From Luteimonas vadosa (GTDB taxonomy: Bacteria; Pseudomonadota; Gammaproteobacteria; Xanthomonadales; Xanthomonadaceae), in contig NZ_BAABJY010000001.1 of the NCBI RefSeq assembly GCF_039543545.1, positions 1,116,001-1,180,000 of the forward strand: DNA of 64,000 bases. Direction: 5' to 3'. Position 1 is the first letter of the stretch. Each line of letters starts with the position of its first letter. This document shows, in pieces, positions 44,050 to 51,455 of the stretch. Position numbers and translations under genes: made by a program. The notes beneath the pieces were generated by a model. The model was not told the origin of the DNA and ran no database searches. It saw only the letters and a program-made list of their open reading frames with translations.

Positions 44050-44671
44050 GCGCGACCTCCGCGAGCGGTTCGCCGCTAGGTTCGAGCAGGTCGCGCAGGC
44101 GCCGGCTTCCCCGCGCGACCTGCGACTTGGAGAAACTCACGCTGCGTTGCATCAGGTTCGCGATCTCCTCGTGGGTGTAACCCTCCGCGTGGTACAGCCA
44201 CAGCACGCTTCGCGTCGTGGCCGGCAGGGCGGCGAGGGCGCGCTGCAGCTGCGCGGCGTCGGCGGTGGCCGGTGGCGCCCCGGCATCGTCCCTGGGCGTG
44301 TGGTCGTCGATGTCCAGCTCGTCGCGCCGCCGACGCTGCTTGCGCAGGCGCATCAATGCCTCGTTGACCGCGACCTGGCGCAGCCATCCCCAGAACGGGG
44401 TTCCGCCCCGGGCACCCTGGCCGCGGAACTCCCCGATCTTGTCGATGACCTTGAGCATGGTGTCCTGCAGCACTTCGGAAGCCTCCTCGCGGTCGCCGCA
44501 GATGCGGACGGCCAGGGTGAACACCGGGCGCTCGAACCAGCGGTAAAGCTGCTCGAACGCCGCCCGTTCCCCGGCGCGCGCACGCGCGAGCAGGGCGTCC
44601 GGAACCTCGATCGCAAAGCTCGAGGTGCGCAGCGGCGCGGCGCTGTCGCCAGGGGCGTTGGGCGGCGGCAT
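44042..44671 (-). CDS. ECF (sigma-E type) RNA polymerase sigma factor
   Basis: Regulator of extracytoplasmic-function regulons. The product is 209 residues from the ATG at 44671 (longer starts at 44710 or upstream are possible). Region 2 is GERAAFEQLYRWFERPVFTL ... EEASEVLQDTMLKVIDKIGE, with the -10-binding helix; region 4 is LQRALAALPATTRSVLWLYH ... YTHEEIANLMQRSVSFSKSQ, the HTH that reads -35 elements. The RSVSFSKSQVARG sequence is a recurrent signature in xanthomonad ECFs. It overlaps the anti-sigma gene and is divergent from the slipin operon. Confidence 0.92.
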   Translation of the reverse strand: MPPPNAPGDSAAPLRTSSFAIEVPDALLARARAGERAAFEQLYRWFERPVFTLAVRICGDREEASEVLQDTMLKVIDKIGEFRGQGARGGTPFWGWLRQVAVNEALMRLRKQRRRRDELDIDDHTPRDDAGAPPATADAAQLQRALAALPATTRSVLWLYHAEGYTHEEIANLMQRSVSFSKSQVARGSRRLRDLLEPSGEPLAEVAHA

Positions 44672-44725
44672 TCCCCATTGTGGATGCAGCGGGGAGCGAA
44701 AGGGTCGCATCGGCCCGTCGCGTCC

Positions 44726-44731
44726 TATACT
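44726..44731 (+). promoter_or_regulatory. candidate -10 of the slipin/NfeD operon
   Basis: TATACT at 44726-44731, 28 bases ahead of the slipin ATG at 44760. The corresponding -35 is weak. Confidence 0.4.
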
Positions 44732-44759
44732 CCAAGCCATCCAGACGAGGGGCCGTGCC

Positions 44760-45698
44760 ATGTCAGCCAATTTCCTGCTCGCCATCGTGGTGCTGTTCGG
44801 CGGCATCATCTTCCTGGCCAAGATGCTGCGGATGGTGCCGCAGGGTTACGAATGGACCGTGGAGAAGTTCGGCCGCTACACCCACACGCTCGAGCCGGGG
44901 TTGCACATCCTCATCCCGATCTACCAGCGCGTCGGCCGGAAGATCAACATGATGGAGCAGGTGCTCGAGGTGCCCAGCCAGGACGTGATCACCAAGGACA
45001 ACGCGGTGGTGAAGGTCGACGGCGTGGTGTTCTTCCAGGTGCTCGACGCGGCCAAGGCGGCGTACGAGGTGGCGCAGCTGGAGATCGCCACGCTCAACCT
45101 GGTGATGACCAACATCCGCACCGCCATCGGCTCGATGGACCTGGACGAATCGCTGTCCAAGCGCGACGAGATCAACACCAAGGTGCTGGTCGCCGTCGAC
45201 CAGGCCACGCACCCCTGGGGCATCAAGGTCAACCGGATCGAGCTCAAGGACATCCAGCCGCCGCGGGACCTGATCGAGTCGATGGCGCGTCAGATGAAGG
45301 CCGAACGCGAGAAGCGCGCCAACATCCTGGAGGCCGAGGGCTTTCGCCAGTCCGCCATCCTCAAGGCCGAGGGCGAGAAGCAGTCGACCATCCTCGATGC
45401 CGAGGGCGACCGCCAGGCCGCCTTCCTCGCCGCCGAGGCGCGCGAGCGTCAGGCCGAGGCGGAGGCCAAGGCCACCCAGCTGGTGTCCGACGCGATCTCC
45501 AGCGGCAACGTGCAGGCGATCAATTACTTCGTCGCGCAGAAGTACATTGAGGCGTTCAAGGCGCTGGCCCAGGCGCCGAACCAGAAATTCGTGATGATGC
45601 CGATGGAGTCCGCCGGCGTGATCGGCTCGCTGGCCGGCATCGGCGAACTGGCGAAGGAAGCGCTCGAGCGCAAGGCGCCGCAGCGCCAGGGCGGCTGA
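44760..45698 (+). CDS. SPFH-domain membrane protein (slipin/stomatin, QmcA-like)
   Basis: A 312-residue protein with an N-terminal membrane helix (NFLLAIVVLFGGIIFLAKML) and an SPFH/prohibitin domain (residues 25-180: KFGRYTHTLEPGLHILIPIY, QVLEVPSQDVITKDNAVVKV), followed by a coiled-coil rich in charged repeats (ILKAEGEKQSTILDAEGDRQ). Such proteins organise lipid microdomains or protease complexes. The gene downstream, an NfeD protein, is the typical operon partner three bases away. The true start is ATG 44760; a longer frame from 44625 is spurious. Confidence 0.94.
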   Translation: MSANFLLAIVVLFGGIIFLAKMLRMVPQGYEWTVEKFGRYTHTLEPGLHILIPIYQRVGRKINMMEQVLEVPSQDVITKDNAVVKVDGVVFFQVLDAAKAAYEVAQLEIATLNLVMTNIRTAIGSMDLDESLSKRDEINTKVLVAVDQATHPWGIKVNRIELKDIQPPRDLIESMARQMKAEREKRANILEAEGFRQSAILKAEGEKQSTILDAEGDRQAAFLAAEARERQAEAEAKATQLVSDAISSGNVQAINYFVAQKYIEAFKALAQAPNQKFVMMPMESAGVIGSLAGIGELAKEALERKAPQRQGG

Positions 45699-45701
45699 GA
45701 C

Positions 45702-46136
45702 ATGCGCTGGGAGGTCTACGCCTGGGCCGGCCTGTCGCTGCTGCTGATCGCGGCGGAGACCCTGATCCCGGGCGCGTTCCTGATGTGGCTGGGGTTCGCG
45801 GCCGGGGTGATGTTCCTGCTGGTGCTGGCGGTCCCGGGCATGTCGCTGCTGACGCAGGCGGTGTTGTTCACCGCGCTGAGTTTCGTGTTCGTGTTCATCT
45901 ACCGCAAGTGGTTCCGCGACCGCGACCGGGTCAGCGACCAACCGGCGTTGAACCGCCGCACCGCGCAGCTGGTCGGCCGGCAGGTGGTGCTCGAGCGCGG
46001 CATCGTGCAGGGCCGCGGCCGGGTGCAGATCGCCGATGCCTATTGGGACGTGACGGGCCCGGACCTGGAGACCGGCACGACCGTGGTCATCACCGGCGCC
46101 GAGGGCATGACCTTGCAGGTGCGGCCGGTCGAGTAG
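45702..46136 (+). CDS. NfeD-family membrane protein
   Basis: A 144-residue protein with three hydrophobic helices (WAGLSLLLIAAETLIPGAFL; GFAAGVMFLLVLAVPGMSLL; AVLFTALSFVFVFIYRKWF) and a C-terminal OB-fold (residues 90-144: RQVVLERGIVQGRGRVQIAD, TTVVITGAEGMTLQVRPV). The pairing with the slipin gene is the standard slipin-NfeD operon in bacteria. It starts three bases after the slipin stop. Confidence 0.92.
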   Translation: MRWEVYAWAGLSLLLIAAETLIPGAFLMWLGFAAGVMFLLVLAVPGMSLLTQAVLFTALSFVFVFIYRKWFRDRDRVSDQPALNRRTAQLVGRQVVLERGIVQGRGRVQIADAYWDVTGPDLETGTTVVITGAEGMTLQVRPVE

Positions 46137-46139
46137 CCG

Positions 46140-46649
46140 ATGCCGTTGCGTGCCGGCCTGCTGCTGTCTTGCTGCCTGGGCGCGGTGGCGGGGCATGCGC
46201 ATGAACCCCTCGTCGGTCGCGTCCTGCCGCCGTATCCCGATGGCCTGCGCGAACTGGAGGGCACGTGCCTGTCGGACTCGACCGACCTCGAGCGCGCCTG
46301 CGACTTCGGCATCGCCGTGCTGGGTACGGCGACGGAGGATGGCGGGGAGCGCACCTTGTTGCATGTCGTCGCGCAGCGCAGCCTCCCGCATGACGGCCGC
46401 GAGCCGCGCTGGGAGGTGACCGACGCGGTGGACTATCCGCCCGTGGCCCCGGGTTATTTCCTCCAGGTCTCCACCTGCCGCTTCGACGGTGCCGACGACG
46501 CACGCATTGCCGCCCTGGTGCGGCACGACCCCGCCTCGGAGTATTCGACGGACGTCGCCTGGGCGCGCCAGCTCGATTTCGCCAGTGGCCGGCTACTTGA
46601 GCTGGACCCGCTTCGGGTGGATTGCCTCAACGAATATCCGGGCGAATAG
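46140..46649 (+). CDS. secreted protein of unknown function
   Basis: A 169-residue protein with a signal peptide-like start (MPLRAGLLLSCCLGAVAGHA) and a mature domain with four cysteines (ELEGTCLSDS, LERACDFGIA, VSTCRFDGAD, RVDCLNEYPG). It starts three bases after NfeD, so it is read as the third gene of the slipin operon. I do not recognise the family. The cysteine spacing could support disulfide bonds in the periplasm. Confidence 0.7.
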   Translation: MPLRAGLLLSCCLGAVAGHAHEPLVGRVLPPYPDGLRELEGTCLSDSTDLERACDFGIAVLGTATEDGGERTLLHVVAQRSLPHDGREPRWEVTDAVDYPPVAPGYFLQVSTCRFDGADDARIAALVRHDPASEYSTDVAWARQLDFASGRLLELDPLRVDCLNEYPGE

Positions 46650-46696
46650 CGAAGCCCCGTTCTGGGCCGCTGCGGGCAGTGGACCCGGTGGTCTGG

Positions 46697-46702
46697 GATA
46701 AT
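46697..46702 (+). promoter_or_regulatory. candidate -10 of the gcv genes
   Basis: GATAAT at 46697-46702, 31 bases ahead of the gcvT ATG. The upstream 83-base gap holds no glycine riboswitch. Confidence 0.35.
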
Positions 46703-46732
46703 CCGTGGCTACCGAACCGAAGCGAGCTGCCG

Positions 46733-47851
46733 ATGACCCGCAAGACCGTGCTCAACGACGCCCACCGCCGTGACGGGGCCAAGATGGTCGATTTCGGTGG
46801 CTGGGACATGCCGCTCAACTACGGTTCGCAGATCGAGGAGCACCATGCCGTCCGTCGGGATGCCGGCATGTTCGACGTCTCGCACATGACCGTGGTCGAC
46901 CTGCGCGGTGCCGAAGCGCGGCCCTTCCTCCGCAAGCTGGTCGCCAACTCCGTCGACAAGCTGAAAGCCCCGGGCAAGGCGCTGTATACGTGCATGCTCA
47001 ACGGCGAGGGCGGGGTGATCGACGACCTGATCGTCTACTTCCTGGCCGAGGACTGGTTCCGCATCGTCGTCAATGCCGCCACCCGGGACAAGGACATGGC
47101 CTGGATCCAGGGGCAGGCGGCATCCTTCGACGTCGAGGTCTCGGAGCGCCCCGAACTGGCGATGATCGCGGTGCAGGGACCCAACGCGCGCGACAAGGTC
47201 ATGTCCCTGCTGGCGGAGGAAGACCGCGAGCGCATCGGCAAGCTGGGCAAGTTCTCCGCCGCCGAGGCGCAGTCCGGCGACGGCGCGCCGCTGTTCGTCG
47301 CCCGCACCGGTTACACCGGCGAGGACGGTTTCGAGGTCATGGTGCCGGAGGCCCAAGCGATCGCCTTGTGGGATGCGCTGCGCGATGCGGGCGTGCGGCC
47401 TGCTGGACTGGGTGCCCGGGACACGCTGCGCCTGGAGGCCGGCATGGCCCTGTATGGCCAGGACATGGACGAGTCGGTCACGCCCTACGAGGCGGCCCTG
47501 GCGTGGACCGTGGCGCTCGACGAGGGCAGGGACTTCAACGGCCGCGACGCCCTGGAAGCCCAGAAGGCCGCGGGAGCGCCGCGGCAGATGGTCGGCCTGG
47601 TGATGGACGAGCGTGGCGTGCTGCGCCACGGGCAGAAGGTGCTGACGCCGCAAGGAGAAGGCGAGATCCTCTCGGGAACCTTCTCGCCGACATTGGGACA
47701 GGCGATCGGCCTGGCACGCGTGCCCGCCGGGGACCTGGGGCCGGGAGACGATGGAGGCGTGCGCGTCGACATCCGCGGGCGGGAGGTCCCCGTTCGGGTC
47801 GTCAAGTTCCCGTTCGTGCGCGATGGCGCCAGCCTGGTCCCGCCGCGCTGA
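46733..47851 (+). CDS. gcvT: aminomethyltransferase (glycine cleavage T protein)
   Basis: Transfers the methylene from the lipoyl-bound aminomethyl group to THF, releasing ammonia. From the ATG at 46733 the product has 372 residues. Signatures are NDAHRRDGAKMVDFGGWDMP, HAVRRDAGMFDVSHM, NGEGGVIDDLIVYFL, ARTGYTGEDGFEVMV, GLGARDTLRLEAGMALYGQD and SGTFSPTLGQAIGLARVP. The gcvH gene follows 105 bases downstream on the same strand. gcvP is not in this window. Confidence 0.96.
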   Translation: MTRKTVLNDAHRRDGAKMVDFGGWDMPLNYGSQIEEHHAVRRDAGMFDVSHMTVVDLRGAEARPFLRKLVANSVDKLKAPGKALYTCMLNGEGGVIDDLIVYFLAEDWFRIVVNAATRDKDMAWIQGQAASFDVEVSERPELAMIAVQGPNARDKVMSLLAEEDRERIGKLGKFSAAEAQSGDGAPLFVARTGYTGEDGFEVMVPEAQAIALWDALRDAGVRPAGLGARDTLRLEAGMALYGQDMDESVTPYEAALAWTVALDEGRDFNGRDALEAQKAAGAPRQMVGLVMDERGVLRHGQKVLTPQGEGEILSGTFSPTLGQAIGLARVPAGDLGPGDDGGVRVDIRGREVPVRVVKFPFVRDGASLVPPR

Positions 47852-47956
47852 CCCGAACCCTGCGCCGGGTCGCCAGTGGCGGCCACGGTTTGATTTCCCC
47901 TCCCCCTGCATGGCTAAACTAGCCACCTTCCGCCACCCGACTTCCCGGAGCAGACA

Positions 47957-48352
47957 ATGAGCGAGATCCCCGGCGACCTGAAATTCCTCAAGTCCCACGA
48001 ATGGGCGCGCCTGGAGGGCCAGGGCAAGGTCACGGTGGGGATTTCCGACCACGCGCAAGGATTGCTGGGCGACTTGGTCTACGTGGACCTGCCCAGCGTC
48101 GGCGACAGCGTGCAGGCCGGCAACACCTGCGCGGTGGTCGAATCGGTCAAGGCCGCGTCCGACGTGTATTCGCCGGTGACCGGGACCATCAGCGCGGTCA
48201 ACACCGAGCTGTCGGACAAGCCCGAGACGATCAACGAAGACGCGTTCGGCGAGGGCTGGATCTTCGTCGTGGACATGGACGATCCCGAAGAGCTCAAGGA
48301 ACTGCTCGATCCCGACGACTACGCCGAGCTGCTGGAAGACGACGACCACTGA
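47957..48352 (+). CDS. gcvH: glycine cleavage H protein
   Basis: Lipoate-carrying shuttle of the glycine cleavage system. The 131 residues match GcvH; Lys65 in CAVVESVKAASDVYSPVTG is the lipoylation site. The N terminus SEIPGDLKFLKSHEWARLE and the C terminus with acidic residues (YAELLEDDDH) are typical. It follows gcvT and is ended by an intrinsic terminator about 30 bases after its stop. Confidence 0.97.
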   Translation: MSEIPGDLKFLKSHEWARLEGQGKVTVGISDHAQGLLGDLVYVDLPSVGDSVQAGNTCAVVESVKAASDVYSPVTGTISAVNTELSDKPETINEDAFGEGWIFVVDMDDPEELKELLDPDDYAELLEDDDH

Positions 48353-48381
48353 CGCCTCCACGCTCGCGACATCCCTGTTCC

Positions 48382-48407
48382 CGGCCGCCATGCGCGGCCG
48401 TTTTTCT
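48382..48407 (+). terminator. intrinsic terminator of gcvT-gcvH
   Basis: CGGCCGC (48382-48388) pairs with GCGGCCG (48394-48400) around a CATGC loop, followed by TTTTTC. It lies about 30 bases after the gcvH stop. Confidence 0.9.
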
Positions 48408-48817
48408 TGGAGCATGCGAGCAGACGTCGCCGAGGCAGGCGGCAGTCGCGAGACAGCGCATGTTCGTCGGTTGCCTCTCCCGCGGTGTTGGGCAAGCGGT
48501 GGGAAAGTTTGCGCATTTCCGCGCATTTGGGGATGAGCGTCGCGCAAACCGGACCAAGGGTGGAAAAACTTTCGGCCACCCTTTTCCGCGGCGCGGGCGT
48601 TGGTCGACGGGAACCGCGTGCCGCGGGAACATCGCGGCAAGGCGTTGCCGCATTTCCGCGCGAAGCGACGAAACACCTTAAAACAAGTCGGTTTCGTCAC
48701 TACCTCGGCTTGCGATGCTGGTCGGTTGGCGTCGCGCGAGCGACGACGCGAACGCCCGGCGAACTTCCGGTGTCGTCTCGACCCCCGGTCGAGCGGGGCA
48801 CGGGGCGCGCAGAGGTA
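48408..48817. other. gene-free stretch between gcvH and the H1-like gene
   Basis: About 410 bases without a convincing gene. The 12-base GCATTTCCGCGC occurs twice (48513-48524 and 48650-48661). There are dyads AAGGGTGG/CCACCCTT (around 48555-48585) and GACGAAAC/GTTTCGTC (around 48667-48700). Small open frames on both strands lack Shine-Dalgarno sites and their content is arginine-rich shadow sequence. The region could be a decayed interspersed repeat or a long regulatory area. Confidence 0.5.
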
Positions 48818-48846
48818 TTGACAGCGCGAAAAAGCGTGATTAGGTT
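48818..48846 (+). promoter_or_regulatory. strong promoter upstream of the candidate sRNA / H1-like gene
   Basis: A perfect TTGACA at 48818-48823 and TAGGTT at 48841-48846 are separated by 17 bases. The expected start is at about 48853. It precedes a 370-base stretch before the H1-like ATG. Confidence 0.7.
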
Positions 48847-48852
48847 TCGCCC

Positions 48853-49023
48853 CAACACCGGTGGTTAACACAACGAGTGAGTCGGACACAAACGAAAACG
48901 CACCACACAACACAGCCCTCCGCCCGGACTGCTTACAAGGTGGACTCAGGCACCGTCTCCTCTGCAAAAACACGAACACACCCGATACCCGCCACGCGCA
49001 CCCATCGTCGCAGCGGGTTTTTT
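48853..49023 (+). ncRNA. candidate small RNA ending at an intrinsic terminator
   Basis: Between the promoter's expected start (about 48853) and a terminator-like hairpin plus T6 (48987-49023) lies about 170 bases. The first two-thirds is A/C-rich and little structured (CACAACGAGTGAGTCGGACA onward). Three GGA triplets occur. Small open frames in it have no ribosome binding site. It may be an independent RNA or an attenuated leader of the H1-like gene 200 bases downstream. I match it to no known family. Confidence 0.45.
48987..49023 (+). terminator. terminator-like hairpin upstream of the H1-like gene
   Basis: ACCCGC (48987-48992) pairs with GCGGGT (49013-49018) across a 20-base loop, followed by TTTTTT (49018-49023). 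The stem is only six pairs with a large loop, so strength is uncertain. Confidence 0.5.
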
Positions 49024-49145
49024 CATGTCCAAGTCGCCCCGCCGGCCGCCGTGAGCGGACGGACGGCACGCATCGATGCGCTCTCGGCCAATGCCTGGGG
49101 CGCCGCAGGAATCCGTTTCGACGCGCCATGCGCGTTGGCGGTTGG

Positions 49146-49198
49146 TCGCGGGTCCGATACCCGCGATGTAGTCGTACTGGGCAGTTGCACTAGCTAGT
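49146..49198 (+). repeat. hairpin and palindrome just upstream of the H1-like gene
   Basis: TCGCGGGT (49146-49153) pairs with ACCCGCGA (49159-49166) around CCGAT, and a perfect ten-base palindrome ACTAGCTAGT occupies 49189-49198. The latter sits about 25 bases before the ATG at 49223, next to the GAGGAG ribosome binding site, so it could be an operator. Confidence 0.5.
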
Positions 49199-49222
49199 CC
49201 CACTGACGAGGAGAGCCATCCC

Positions 49223-49768
49223 ATGGCCACGAAGAAAGCTGCAAAACGGAAACCCGCCAAGAAGGCGGCGAAGAAATCGGCGAAGAAGGCCGTCCGCAAG
49301 ACAACCAAGAAAGCCGCCAAGAAGAAGGTTGCGAAGAAGAAGGTCGCCAAGAAGGGGACCGTGCGCAAGGCAGCCAAGAAGAAGGTTGCGAAGAAGCGCG
49401 TAGCCAAGAAGAAGACCGCCAAGAAGGCGACCAAGAAGCGCGCCGCGAAGAAATCGACGAAGAAGGCCGCCAAGAAGCGTCCAGCCAGGAAGGCAGCCAA
49501 GAAGAAGTCGGCGAAGAAGGCCACTAAGAAGGCCGCCAAGAAGCGTCCGGCGAAGAAGGCTGCCAAGAAGGCCGCCAAGAAGCGTCCAGCCAAGAAGGCG
49601 GCCAAGAAGAAGCCGGCCAAGAAGGCAGCCAAGAAGCGTCCGGCCAAGAAGGCCGCCAAAAAGAAGCCCGCGAAGAAAGCGGCCAAGAAGAAAGCCAAGC
49701 GCCCGGCGAGGCGTGCCAGAAAGGCTCCGGCGGTCGCGATCCCCGCGGCGCCTGCGCCACTGATGTAG
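49223..49768 (+). CDS. histone H1-like, lysine/alanine-rich DNA-binding protein
   Basis: A 181-residue basic protein made of near-perfect KKAAKK/RPAKKAAKKKPAKKA repeats over residues 3-165, ending in a proline/alanine tail (AVAIPAAPAPLM). It resembles the C-terminal tail of eukaryotic linker histones and the AlgP/Hc1-like proteins of bacteria that compact DNA or RNA. It has no globular domain. A GAGGAG site precedes the ATG. It is flanked by a strong promoter and candidate terminator upstream and a clear terminator downstream. Codon repetition makes the underlying DNA a chain of AAGAAGGCCGCCAAG-like units. Confidence 0.88.
   Translation: MATKKAAKRKPAKKAAKKSAKKAVRKTTKKAAKKKVAKKKVAKKGTVRKAAKKKVAKKRVAKKKTAKKATKKRAAKKSTKKAAKKRPARKAAKKKSAKKATKKAAKKRPAKKAAKKAAKKRPAKKAAKKKPAKKAAKKRPAKKAAKKKPAKKAAKKKAKRPARRARKAPAVAIPAAPAPLM
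49230..49720 (+). repeat. tandem degenerate lysine/alanine-codon repeat inside the H1-like gene
   Basis: DNA consisting of repeated AAGAAGGCxGCCAAGAAG-like units encoding KKAAKK. It is protein-coding, not a CRISPR or satellite. Repeat number may vary by slippage or recombination. Confidence 0.75.
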
Positions 49769-49792
49769 TTACCCGATCAACCGTAGTCGAAG

Positions 49793-49832
49793 ACTCCTCC
49801 TCCGCAGGCCCAGGCGGAGGGGGAGTTTTTTA
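49793..49832 (+). terminator. intrinsic terminator of the H1-like gene
   Basis: ACTCCTCCTCCGC (49793-49805) pairs with GCGGAGGGGGAGT (49814-49826), with one G-T pair, around an eight-base loop, followed by TTTTTTAT. Confidence 0.92.
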
Positions 49833-49942
49833 TTGGAAGGAAGGAAAGGCCGGCCCAGTCGATACGGCCATCGATTACCGTCGTGGGTTCGTATCAGAGG
49901 GAGGCCGTGCCGCCCTGCGCGCGGGCCGGGATCCCGCGGGGA

Positions 49943-51373
49943 TTACCTCGGCGTCGCCTCGGCGATCGCATTGGCGGCGGCGGAGCGCGACGCCGACACG
50001 CGCCTGCCGGTGGGCTGGTGGCCGCGTGGCTCGACCGCCGAGTACAGTGCGTCCTCGGACAGGTCGACATCCAGCCAGCGCCGGGCCGGCAGGCCGATCG
50101 CCCGATCCAGGATCGTCGGGAACAGGCCGGACGGCAATGAACTCTCGCTGTTCCACAACACCACCACGCCCAGGTCGCGCTCCGGAACCATGGCCATCAG
50201 GCCGCGATAGCCTTGCACGGCCCCGCCATGGAAGACCACGCGGTGTCCGGCGTAGTCGTAGACGCGCCAACCCAGTCCATAACCGGCCGAATTGAGGCGC
50301 TCCCGCCGCCACGAACTGCCTCGGATCTCGCTTGGAGTATCGATCAGGGGCGCGTGCAGGGTCGCGAGCAGCGGCGCCGGGATCACGTCGGGGCGATGGC
50401 CGCCCTGGGCGATCATCCACTGCGCCATGTCGCTGATGCTGGCGTTGATGCCGGCTGCGGGGGCGACGCGGTAATAGGTGGGTTTCGGCATCAGCGACCG
50501 CCAGCCGCCGCCTGCGCGCACGTGTGGCCGTGCCCAACGGGCACTGGCGGTGATGCCGTCGAGCCCGTAACTCGCGTCATTCATCCCGAGCGGCTTGAAG
50601 ATGCGACTGGTCACCGCCTCGCTGAAGAATTGCCCGGTCGCCGCGAAGACCACGTCGCCCACCAGGCTGAACGCCACGTTCTGGTAGCTGTAGCAGTCGC
50701 CGGGCGCGCAGGTCATCGGCGCGTACGCGAGCTTCTGGACGAGGTCCCGGTAGTCGGCGTTGCGCTCGATGTCGCGGTCGTAGGTATTGCGCGTCAGGCC
50801 GACCCTGTGGCTCAACACGTCGGCCACCGTGAGGTCCCGGGCGGCATTGGGATCGGAAAAGCGCAAGGAGGGCATGAAGTCGTAGACGTTGCTGTCCCAG
50901 CGCAGGGCACCCTCCGCGACGAGCATCCCGGTCACGGTGCCGGCAAAGGCCTTGGACAAGGACGCCAGCCGGAACACCGTGTGCGCGTCGACGGGCTCGG
51001 CCGCTTGCACGTCGGTGATGCCATAGCCGCGCGCGCTGAGCACCTTGCCATCATGGACGATGGCCATCGCCAGGCCGGGGACCCGCTGGTTGGCGACGAT
51101 CTCCTGGGCCATGGCCTCGAACACGCGCACGTCGAATCCCTGGGCCAGTGGCATCGTCCGGGGCCTGGGAGCCGGGGCCGCCGACTGCGCGGGTGCCGGC
51201 CGTTGCGAGGCCGGCGAGACCTGCGCAGAAGCGACCACGGACGGTTCGGAAGGCTCCCAACGCAATGGCGTCTGCGCCGCGGCCGACACCAGGACCACCG
51301 ATGCCGCCAGCATCAGGAAGGCCACGACGACTCGCCCTGGCCGCTTCCGGGTAGTGTGCGCGTTGCCTTTCAT
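49943..51373 (-). CDS. serine hydrolase of the beta-lactamase class C / esterase family
   Basis: A 476-residue exported protein from the ATG at 51373 (signal helix VVVAFLMLAASVVLVSAAA). The penicillin-binding fold motifs are complete: S-L-S-K in FRLASLSKAFAGTVTG (nucleophile Ser), Y-Q-N in CYSYQNVAFSL, and H-G-G in VVFHGGAVQGYRGL. Such proteins are DD-peptidases, beta-lactamase-like esterases or amidohydrolases; no strong class C hallmark beyond these is visible, so I do not call it a resistance enzyme. Residues 35-90 are a Pro/Ala-rich linker. It is divergent from lemA, whose start at 51456 lies 82 bases from this one. Confidence 0.88.
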   Translation of the reverse strand: MKGNAHTTRKRPGRVVVAFLMLAASVVLVSAAAQTPLRWEPSEPSVVASAQVSPASQRPAPAQSAAPAPRPRTMPLAQGFDVRVFEAMAQEIVANQRVPGLAMAIVHDGKVLSARGYGITDVQAAEPVDAHTVFRLASLSKAFAGTVTGMLVAEGALRWDSNVYDFMPSLRFSDPNAARDLTVADVLSHRVGLTRNTYDRDIERNADYRDLVQKLAYAPMTCAPGDCYSYQNVAFSLVGDVVFAATGQFFSEAVTSRIFKPLGMNDASYGLDGITASARWARPHVRAGGGWRSLMPKPTYYRVAPAAGINASISDMAQWMIAQGGHRPDVIPAPLLATLHAPLIDTPSEIRGSSWRRERLNSAGYGLGWRVYDYAGHRVVFHGGAVQGYRGLMAMVPERDLGVVVLWNSESSLPSGLFPTILDRAIGLPARRWLDVDLSEDALYSAVEPRGHQPTGRRVSASRSAAANAIAEATPR

Positions 51374-51455
51374 CGGGCGGGCCCCCTGCGTATGCTTCGG
51401 CTGCAGGCTGATCATAGCGCCTGAATCCTGAATTGCATGAACAAGGGGAGCTTCC

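Noticed and set aside
46650..46732. Possible glycine riboswitch upstream of gcvT.
   Set aside because: The gap is only 83 bases and lacks the GGAGAGA-type glycine aptamer core.
48407..48868. Arg-rich frame of 153 codons between gcvH and the H1-like gene.
   Set aside because: Starts inside the gcvH terminator region without RBS and overlaps the TTGACA promoter; codon content is like neighbouring shadows.
49146..49166. GGTCCGATACC segment considered as a tRNA T-arm.
   Set aside because: No acceptor, D or anticodon arms can be fitted; only a simple hairpin remains.
48946..49698. Minus-strand frame of 250 codons with many F/L/A helices overlapping the H1-like gene.
   Set aside because: The reverse complement of lysine/alanine codons gives alternating Phe/Leu/Ala, an artefact of the repeat. 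No RBS or conserved domain.
49230..49720. Regular repeats considered as a CRISPR array.
   Set aside because: No unique spacers: the whole stretch codes for KKAAKK repeats in one open frame with RBS.
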